Below, piece after piece: positions 58,355 to 64,000 of a stretch of 64,000 nucleotides of DNA. Made by a program: the position numbers and the translations under genes. The notes beneath the pieces were generated by a model, which searched no databases, was not told the origin of the DNA, and saw nothing but the letters and a program-made list of their open reading frames with translations. Every line of letters begins with the position of its first letter. Within the stretch, counting starts at the first letter, position 1. The stretch lies in NCBI GenBank assembly GCA_035267785.1, contig DATFLL010000046.1:1-64000 (forward strand). Direction: 5' to 3'. This stretch comes from DATFLL01 sp035267785 (GTDB lineage Bacteria > Pseudomonadota > Gammaproteobacteria > DATFLL01).

Positions 58355-59509
58355 CTATTGCTTACAGATCTTGCGCGGGTCCGCCATGATGAGCGCAGAC
58401 TCGTTGTTGCCCTCGTTGCTTTCGCTGACGCGGTTGCCGGGATCCACCACCGCCCGGAACGGGTGCGGCGCGGCGTTGGTCATGTGGGCCGGATCGGACA
58501 TCAGATAGTACACCGGGACCTGCACTGTCTGGCTGCCGCCCGGCGGAATGGCGTCGAGGAAGGCGCCGTTGCCCCAGTTGATGGCATGCTGGTCCTTGAC
58601 CTGCACCATGGCATACGAGGTGATCTTCGGCGACGGGGCCGTGCCTCGGTTCACCACGGTCACCTGGAAGGTCATCAGCGCGTTGTGTGCCTTGCATTCG
58701 CCCCACTGCTTCAGACCAAAATAGCGCACGACCAGGTCGGGCTTGCCATTGCTCGCGCCGCCGCCGCGGCACACGGTCAGGTTCTTGCTGATGTTGCTCA
58801 GCCACCGGCTGTGGTCGGCCTTCTCGACCCCGACGTAGTACCACTGCCCGCCTGCGATGCGTCCGTCATTTGGCAGCGTGGCGACGATCTGATGATCGTT
58901 CCACGAGATCACCGGCAGGTCGACATGGATACCGTGGCCGCCGAGCGCCACACCCTTGCCGTGATGGCTGCCGAAGTGCTTGCCGAGGATCGTGAACCGG
59001 GTGCCCTTGGCGACGCAGCGACCGCTGTGACGGTAACCGGTGATTTCCGGCTTGAGCATTTGGATGGGGGCCTTGAGCCGCATGTTCGGGTTCATCTGGA
59101 GGTGGGGCTTGGCGGCGCCTTTGCAGGCAATCCGGAAATGCGCTTTGTTCGACTGCAGGGAGGTGGGGTAGACGATCTGAATCGCCTCCCAGCCCGAATA
59201 CGACGGCAGCTTGTCGCCGCCGAGCGTCCAGGTGGTCGAGACGTGCTTCACGCCCGGGGACGTGAATTCCAGGGTATGGATAGGCGCAAAGGCGCCGTCG
59301 CTGCGGATGAACTTGTACTGCACGCGGCCGGCCCGATTCGCTGTGATCGTACCCTTGAACGTGATCTTGGCCGGGCACTTGCCCGAATAGCTGGTCGGCG
59401 AGGCGCTCAGCTTAGCCTGGTAGTTGGCCGCCTGGGCACTTGCGGCGCCGGCGAACACGAGGGCGACCGCAAGCGTCAAACGCCCGAGGCGTGAGTGTAT
59501 GAGGTTCAT
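58355..59509 (-). CDS. Secreted CARDB-domain protein (cell-surface type)
   Basis: 384 residues. Signal peptide 1-27 (AQA). First ~100 residues beta-rich (KITFKGTITANRAGRVQYKFIR), Lys/Pro-rich segment (LQMNPNMRLKAPIQMLKPE), an IPT/TIG-like middle region (TRFTILGKHFGSHHGKGVALGG), and a C-terminal CARDB domain (KPDLVVRYFGLKQ...SESNEGNNES). Several Cys pairs. Function unknown; CARDB domains bind carbohydrates or adhesion partners. AAGGAG SD. Confidence 0.8.
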   Translation of the reverse strand: MNLIHSRLGRLTLAVALVFAGAASAQAANYQAKLSASPTSYSGKCPAKITFKGTITANRAGRVQYKFIRSDGAFAPIHTLEFTSPGVKHVSTTWTLGGDKLPSYSGWEAIQIVYPTSLQSNKAHFRIACKGAAKPHLQMNPNMRLKAPIQMLKPEITGYRHSGRCVAKGTRFTILGKHFGSHHGKGVALGGHGIHVDLPVISWNDHQIVATLPNDGRIAGGQWYYVGVEKADHSRWLSNISKNLTVCRGGGASNGKPDLVVRYFGLKQWGECKAHNALMTFQVTVVNRGTAPSPKITSYAMVQVKDQHAINWGNGAFLDAIPPGGSQTVQVPVYYLMSDPAHMTNAAPHPFRAVVDPGNRVSESNEGNNESALIMADPRKICKQ

Positions 59510-59880
59510 GATAGCTACTCCTTCTCTGGTCTATAGAGCCGATGGCAGTCGCAAGCCGTATCCGCTGGCGCGACGAACTGGCACGGGGCGCTGATGCGCT
59601 CGTCGTCCGGCTATTGAGTCGCACCGAAGGGGCTCGAGGGTTCAAAGGAGAGGGGAAAATGAGGATATCGGAATGGGCTAATAGATAAGGAACAGCGGGC
59701 GATCGCTCAGGCACCCGGGGGTGCGTCGACCGATTTGTGATGCAGTTCCCGGGGGCTCGACGACCGCCCATGGGGCGGGTGGCCGGCAACCGGCCCGCCA
59801 CCCAACCCCCTTACGGTTTTCGCTCGATCAACGCAGCCGGGCTCACATTGACTCAGCGGCTCAAGGGCCCGACTACCGTG
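59510..59880. other. Intergenic region with strong hairpin
   Basis: 371 bp between AEC and CARDB genes, both leftward. Around 59777-59804 GGGTGGCCGG pairs with CCGG-CCACCC, a strong imperfect GC hairpin without T tract, which could mark the AEC 3' end. No gene supported; the CARDB promoter must lie here. Confidence 0.4.
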
Positions 59881-60822
59881 TCAGTGCAGCACCGCGGCCC
59901 AGATGGGCACGGTGATAACCGACAGTGCCGCAATCACGGTGAAAGCCATCGTATAGGAGGCGGTGTCGAGTTTGAGGCGCTCGCAGAAAGCGAAACCGAG
60001 GACGGTGGCGGGTAAAGTGCTGTCAAGCAGAAGCGTCTGGGTGGTCTTCACGCCCGCGGAGCCGAACAAGGAGGCGATACCCCACATAACAAGCGGCACC
60101 GCGATGAGCTGGATGGCCGCAGCCGGCAGCGCGCGCACCGCCTGCGGATTCCAGGCCTTCATCCAGACCAGGAACGTGCCCACCGAAATAAGCAGGAGGG
60201 CGAACAAGGCACCGTCGACAACCGATGCAACCGTGGCGAGCCAATTGGGCAGTCCGACACCAGCGATGTTGAGCAGGAGCCCGAGCACGGCCGCCCAGGC
60301 CAGCGGTTCCTTCACCCACACCCGGTAGTCTTTGAGCAGGGCTGCAGCCTTTGCGAACTGCACCTTACCGCCGTCGGCAAAGCTGCGGCTCAGCAGGGCA
60401 CCGACGGTGTACATCATCAGCACGTTCGCCACGAGGCCGTACTCGACAGCGACGCGCATGGTCCAGTCCGGATAGAAAAGAACGTTCATCGGCATGCCCA
60501 GGAAGAACACGCCGCCAAATGCAGCCGCTATCAGCAGCGCCCCTTTGGTCTTACCGGACAGCTTGGCCTTCCACAGCCAGAACCAGGCCAGCGCGAGCGC
60601 CACGGCGGTGGCACCCAGCACGTACAACAGTATACGCAGAGCGGCTTCGTTCAACGGCAGATCCGCCATCGAAAAGAAGACTGCCAACGGCAGAAAAACG
60701 AAGTGGATGAGCGCGATGAGCGCGCGCTGAAGCGCCCCATTGCTGAGTCCACCCGGCTGGACGAAACGCCAGGCAAGCCCGATGACGAGAAATAACGACA
60801 GCGTAAGCAGAGTGCCAAGCAT
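59881..60822 (-). CDS. AEC family transporter (auxin efflux carrier-like)
   Basis: 313 residues, ten TM segments in two halves. FVFLPLAVFFSMADLPLNEAAL (N-half) and LLLDSTLPATVLGFAFCERLKLD (C-half, with the broken helix) are AEC/BASS features. Bacterial members export or import carboxylates such as malate or malonate. Substrate unknown. ATG 60822 with a GGGG-type SD. Confidence 0.88.
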   Translation of the reverse strand: MLGTLLTLSLFLVIGLAWRFVQPGGLSNGALQRALIALIHFVFLPLAVFFSMADLPLNEAALRILLYVLGATAVALALAWFWLWKAKLSGKTKGALLIAAAFGGVFFLGMPMNVLFYPDWTMRVAVEYGLVANVLMMYTVGALLSRSFADGGKVQFAKAAALLKDYRVWVKEPLAWAAVLGLLLNIAGVGLPNWLATVASVVDGALFALLLISVGTFLVWMKAWNPQAVRALPAAAIQLIAVPLVMWGIASLFGSAGVKTTQTLLLDSTLPATVLGFAFCERLKLDTASYTMAFTVIAALSVITVPIWAAVLH

Positions 60823-61170
60823 GCGTCCCCCCTTTTGTCTCCAACAACTGTTTCTGGTTATCCGTTATGTGATGTGCTCTTGGGTCGAATATCGCACATA
60901 TGCCGCGCCCGCACGAGGCAGATGGGTGTGAACGTTATCACATCGAGACGACGGCGCTGCGTACGCTCGGCCGATTGGCACGCTCTGTTCAACCTGAAGA
61001 CACGCCGCCGGCCTATCTCGCGGCGGCGGTTGAGGTTCTGCGCCCGTGCACAGATCCCCGGTTTGCGGGGGCATTCGCTAAAAGGGGCAGCGCGTCACTT
61101 TGATCCAGATCAGAGCGTCCGCCCGCGAGCGGGGGCATAATTGTCGCGGGCAAATCCGCGGAGTGGTTTC
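60823..61170. other. Divergent intergenic region, no gene
   Basis: 348 bp between the AEC gene (leftward) and the MBL gene (rightward). Small frames here lack SD or family resemblance. An AT-rich stretch near 60865-60905 is the likely AEC promoter; no convincing -35/-10 pair was found. Confidence 0.4.
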
Positions 61171-62103
61171 ATGCGTCGACCGATCCTCTTGATATTCCTG
61201 TCGCTGATCTCGGTGGCGGCATCCGCCGCGCCGTTCAAGACGGTACGGGTCAACGACCGGGTATATGCCCTGGTCGGGGAGCTCGGCCAGCGCTCGCCCA
61301 AGAACCTCGGCCACAACATGACCTCCGGGTTCGTGATCGCCGACAACGGCGTGGTGGTCATCGATACCGGCGGCAGCGAAAAGGACGCCCAGGCCATCCA
61401 TGCAGCGATACGCCAAGTCACCAAGAAGCCGATCATCTGGGCGATCAACACGGGAGGTCAGGACCACCGCTGGCTCGGCAACGAATACTTCCACCGGCTC
61501 GGCGTACCGATCATCGCCTCCAGGGCCGCCATCCAGGATATGCGGGACCGCACCGCCGAGCAGGTAGGTCGGGCGCGCAGCCTGCTGGGCAAACAGTTCG
61601 CGGGCACGCGGCCGGTCTATCCCCGGCATAGTTTCAAACACCGCTACGCCCTGCCCGTGCGCGGCATCAAAATGGAACTGATCTATACAGGCGGCGGACA
61701 CACTGCCGGCGACATTTTCGTGTGGCTGCCCGAACAGCGGATCGCCTTCACGGGCGACATCGTTTTCGCGCAGCGCCTGCTGGGGCTGATGCCCGGCAAG
61801 GGATTTCAATGGATCAAATCGCTGGAGTATCTGCGCGACACGCTGAAGCCGGCGATTATCGTGCCCGGCCACGGTCACGTCACCGATCTCAAGGAGGCCA
61901 TGCGCGACAGCTACGACTACCTCGTCTTCCTGCGTGACTCCGCGCAGCATGCGCTGGACAACGGCGCCTTCGACCCGGTCGAAGCCAGCCAGGGGCTGGA
62001 TCAGTCGCGCTTTTCCTATCTCGCCAACTACGACGACCTGCGCTTTCGCAGCATCAACGCGCTGAACATGGCCCGGGAAGTGTTCGCCAAGGCCGGCATG
62101 TAG
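61171..62103 (+). CDS. Secreted metallo-beta-lactamase-fold protein with altered metal site
   Basis: 310 residues. Signal peptide 1-20 (ASA-APF). MBL fold: VVVIDTGGSE, then the usual HxHxDH site replaced by GGQDH (95-99) in INTGGQDHRWLGN, so two metal ligands are missing. Later GGGHTAGD (His), TGDIVF (Asp) and VPGHGHV (His) are kept. It may bind one metal or act on a different substrate. ATG 61171 (SD GGAG); a TTG at 61141 is possible but less likely. Confidence 0.85.
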   Translation: MRRPILLIFLSLISVAASAAPFKTVRVNDRVYALVGELGQRSPKNLGHNMTSGFVIADNGVVVIDTGGSEKDAQAIHAAIRQVTKKPIIWAINTGGQDHRWLGNEYFHRLGVPIIASRAAIQDMRDRTAEQVGRARSLLGKQFAGTRPVYPRHSFKHRYALPVRGIKMELIYTGGGHTAGDIFVWLPEQRIAFTGDIVFAQRLLGLMPGKGFQWIKSLEYLRDTLKPAIIVPGHGHVTDLKEAMRDSYDYLVFLRDSAQHALDNGAFDPVEASQGLDQSRFSYLANYDDLRFRSINALNMAREVFAKAGM

Positions 62104-62151
62104 TCGGCGCCAATCATGAGGTTGCCGGTTACGCGCAGGCCCGAAATGCAA

Positions 62152-63096
62152 TCAGGAGCTTTCTGCGCAGTTGTTGCGCGAATTGACGTCTGACGGACGC
62201 GCCGGGAGCGATGACGAAGGACTAGCTTGGCGGATGTGGCGCTCAATCGCCGCCGCGAAGCTCTGGGAGAGTTTTTCGAACACGGGCCCCGGACAACACC
62301 CGAGCGCGCGGCCGTCGACCTCCCGTACCGGGATCAATTCTGCACCGGTGCCTGTGAGGAAGCACTCGTCCGCCGTATAGAGATCATAGGGCGCGAGGGA
62401 CGATTCCTGCATCTCGATGCCAAGTTCACGCGCAAGGTGTATAACCAAGCCCCGAGTGATTCCCGCCAATGCCCCATCGGTAACCGGTGGCGTGCGCAGC
62501 ACACCGTCGCGGACGATGAACACGTTGTCCGCCGTCCCTTCGGCCACCTGGCCGCGAGCGTTTAGCATCAGAGCCTCCTCGACCCCGGCGTGGTTAGCTT
62601 CGGTCCGCGCCAGGATGTGGTTGAGGTAATTCAGGCTCTTAACCCTAGGATCCAGACCGTCGGCGGGCAGACGCCGCGTCGACGCTATGATGGCCCGGAT
62701 GCCTTGAGCGCGCGCCGCCTCGTCGACCATGGCCAGCCGGTCGGCAATGACGATGAGCTCCGGCGTCCCGCAGCTCGCGGGATTGATCCCCAGCGGCCCG
62801 CGGCCCCGCGTGACGAGGATGCGCAGATACCCGTCCGGCGAACCATAGGCACGGATGACGTCCTTGATGATCGTCATAAGCTGCGCCGAGGACCATGGCA
62901 GCGCCAAGGCGATAGCGCGCGCCGAGTCGGCGAGGCGCCGCAGATGTTCCTCCAACAAAAACGCGCACCCGCCGTAAAACCGTATGCCCTCGAAGACACC
63001 GTCCCCGTAGAGCAAGCCGTGGTCCATGACGGACACGCGCGCCTTGTCCGCGGGCATGAGCTCGCCGCCTATCCAACACACCGCCTGTTCGGACAT
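62152..63096 (-). CDS. Class IV aminotransferase (branched-chain/aminodeoxychorismate lyase-like)
   Basis: 314 residues, PLP-dependent fold type IV. MDHGLLYGDGVFEGIRFYGG, PLP Lys153 in RVKSLNYLNHILA, and MLNARGQVAEGTADNVFIVRDG are the usual IlvE/DAT/PabC motifs. The Tyr-Gly-Asp-Gly pattern fits IlvE. A C-terminal ~20-residue extension is non-family. It is divergently transcribed from a MarR regulator with a shared promoter region, so it is probably its target. Exact substrate not decided. Confidence 0.88.
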   Translation of the reverse strand: MSEQAVCWIGGELMPADKARVSVMDHGLLYGDGVFEGIRFYGGCAFLLEEHLRRLADSARAIALALPWSSAQLMTIIKDVIRAYGSPDGYLRILVTRGRGPLGINPASCGTPELIVIADRLAMVDEAARAQGIRAIIASTRRLPADGLDPRVKSLNYLNHILARTEANHAGVEEALMLNARGQVAEGTADNVFIVRDGVLRTPPVTDGALAGITRGLVIHLARELGIEMQESSLAPYDLYTADECFLTGTGAELIPVREVDGRALGCCPGPVFEKLSQSFAAAIERHIRQASPSSSLPARPSDVNSRNNCAESS

Positions 63097-63112
63097 CTTA
63101 CCCCTCTATTAG

Positions 63113-63163
63113 GTCAAGTTTGTTGACGTTTACCAGTATTGCGAGCCGGTGTTAATATGTCAA
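63113..63163. promoter_or_regulatory. Overlapping divergent promoter and MarR-type operator
   Basis: Leftward promoter: TTGACA (complement of 63158-63163), 17 bp, AATACT (complement of 63135-63140). Just downstream of its start lies GTCAAGTTTGTTGAC (63113-63127), perfect 5-bp arms with a 5-bp spacer, an operator candidate. Rightward, TTTACC at 63129 and TTAATA at 63152 (17-bp spacer) fit a promoter for the MarR gene, which may be leaderless. Confidence 0.55.
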
Positions 63164-63164
63164 T

Positions 63165-63629
63165 ATGGTTGACCGAACTGAAACCCGTCGGGAACGGGAG
63201 CTCAACGCGGCGCTCGAGGCCATCTACTTCGGCTTCCGCGCGCTGACTGCCAGCCCCGATGCGCGGCTCGCGGGCCTCGGCTATTCCCGCGTCCACCACC
63301 GCATCCTGTTCTTCATCGGGCGTAATCCCGACTGCAGTATCAACGAACTGCTCTCCACCATGCAGGTTACGAAGCAGTATCTGCACGGTCCGCTGCGCCG
63401 GCTCGTCCACGATAAGTACGTGGTAGCCAGCGTCGACCCCGAGGACCGGCGGATAAAGCGCCTGCGGTTGACCAGGCGCGGCGCGGGGTTGGAGGCACAG
63501 CTCAGCGGCGACCAGCGCGAGAGCTTCGAGCAGGTATTCGACCAGGCCGGCCCCCAGGCGGAGGCGGGCTGGCGCAAGGTCATGGCGTTGTTGGCGGAAT
63601 CGGCCGAGGGCAAGGCACGGGGGGACTAG
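63165..63629 (+). CDS. MarR-family winged-helix transcriptional regulator
   Basis: 154 residues. YSRVHHRILFFIGRNPDCSINELLSTMQVTKQYLHGPLRRLVHDKYVVASVDPEDRRIKRLRLTRRGAGLEAQL is a standard MarR wHTH. Divergent from the class IV aminotransferase gene with the operator between them, so likely autoregulation and control of that gene. No SD before ATG 63165. Confidence 0.9.
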   Translation: MVDRTETRRERELNAALEAIYFGFRALTASPDARLAGLGYSRVHHRILFFIGRNPDCSINELLSTMQVTKQYLHGPLRRLVHDKYVVASVDPEDRRIKRLRLTRRGAGLEAQLSGDQRESFEQVFDQAGPQAEAGWRKVMALLAESAEGKARGD

Positions 63630-63726
63630 GTCCCGTGCCTGGGGCTGTAACGAGCTCCCTGTACGGGAAGTCGTGAAACAGGCCGACGACCACGTACGAC
63701 GGTTGTGCGCCGGCCCGTCGCCCCGG

Positions 63727-64000
63727 TCACAGGCACGATGAAATGACCCTGTTTGCGATGGAGGCGCTTGCAGGGTCGACCGCAGCTGCGGCCGCCGCAT
63801 CCTTCTTCGCCGCGGCACAATCGCCGACCGTGACGTAGGCCGCCGCACGATTGATATAGGCCGCCCCCATATTCGGGTCTATCCGGATAGCCGAACTCAG
63901 CGAGTCGATGGCTTCGCGTGGACGACCCGACTGCAGCAGGCACAGTCCCTTGTTGATACGCGGGTCGGTAAAACCGGGGTCCGCCTCTTGCGAGCGCGCC
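63727..64000 (-). CDS. TPR-repeat protein, 5' truncated by window edge
   Basis: Open from the right edge leftwards to a TGA at 63727 (91 codons visible, no start in view). It shows TPR-like pattern: DPRINKGLCLLQSGRPREAIDSLSSAIRIDPNMGAAYINRAAAYVTVGDCAAAKKDAAAAAAVDP, then an Ala/Ser-rich end. Probably a larger tetratricopeptide protein, possibly envelope-associated. Confidence 0.75.
   Translation of the reverse strand, partial: ARSQEADPGFTDPRINKGLCLLQSGRPREAIDSLSSAIRIDPNMGAAYINRAAAYVTVGDCAAAKKDAAAAAAVDPASASIANRVISSCL

Noticed and set aside
60865..61103. Small frames on both strands between the AEC and MBL genes
   Set aside because: No SD, no conserved pattern, and they overlap each other.
1..64000. 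CRISPR array or IS element
   Set aside because: No regularly spaced direct repeats, no transposase reading frame and no terminal inverted repeats with target duplications were seen.

Overview
The window looks like a chromosomal segment of a high-GC, Gram-negative gammaproteobacterium, most likely a chemolithotrophic sulfur oxidiser of the Chromatiales/Acidiferrobacterales type. The grounds are lipid A synthesis (LpxC), gammaproteobacterial families (YheU, GshA, YadG/YadH, PepN) and an unusual load of sulfur-handling genes: three rhodaneses plus one degenerate rhodanese, two TusA-like proteins, two DsrE-like proteins and a split YeeE/YedE pair. Several heme or thioredoxin-type periplasmic proteins support this. 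No rRNA, tRNA, IS element or CRISPR array was found. The lineage call is inference.

Layout. 1-13 kb: 3' part of dinB, a YadG/YadH-type ABC exporter, an RRM RNA-binding protein, pepN, a GH100 invertase divergent from a lone lpxC, MarC, a large SpoIIE-type phosphatase, and a second RRM protein. 13-27 kb: YedK-like SRAP protein, two c-type/thioredoxin-type envelope proteins, gshA, YheU, a CheY-like regulator, DUF2244, SIMPL, cytochrome b561, FHA, an orphan substrate-binding protein, a hydrolase-thioredoxin fusion, a 5'-3' exonuclease and a CPBP protease. 28-35 kb: two single-domain rhodaneses sharing an AT-rich operator-like site, lytic transglycosylase, beta carbonic anhydrase and small membrane proteins.

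35.6-44.9 kb is the most coherent block. A PhnD-like binding protein, a sensor kinase and an NtrC-type regulator lie directly upstream of a canonical sigma-54 -24/-12 promoter. That promoter faces an operon of two YeeE halves, TusA, three tiny membrane proteins, a membrane-anchored rhodanese-like protein without catalytic cysteine, two DsrE-like proteins, a 61-residue protein, a secreted rhodanese and a c-type cytochrome. I read this as a sulfur-compound sensing, uptake and sulfane-relay system.

45-64 kb: MFS exporter, secreted CARDB/LNP-type proteins, an outer-membrane barrel, TPR lipoprotein, and an ECF41 sigma factor with its AhpD-like partner. Both ECF41 genes carry a recognisable ECF41 promoter (TGTCAC[A/G]-N16-CGTC). 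Then come DedA, a second TusA-like protein, a PLA2-like secreted protein, old yellow enzyme, a 2-hydroxyacid dehydrogenase, an AEC transporter, an unusual MBL protein, and a MarR regulator divergent from a class IV aminotransferase. A TPR gene runs off the right end.

Regulatory highlights read directly from sequence: a class II FNR-type promoter (box centred at -41.5) in front of a putative ~70-nt small RNA with an anti-Shine-Dalgarno stretch and a strong intrinsic terminator; the sigma-54 promoter; the two ECF41 promoters; and several perfect palindromic operators.
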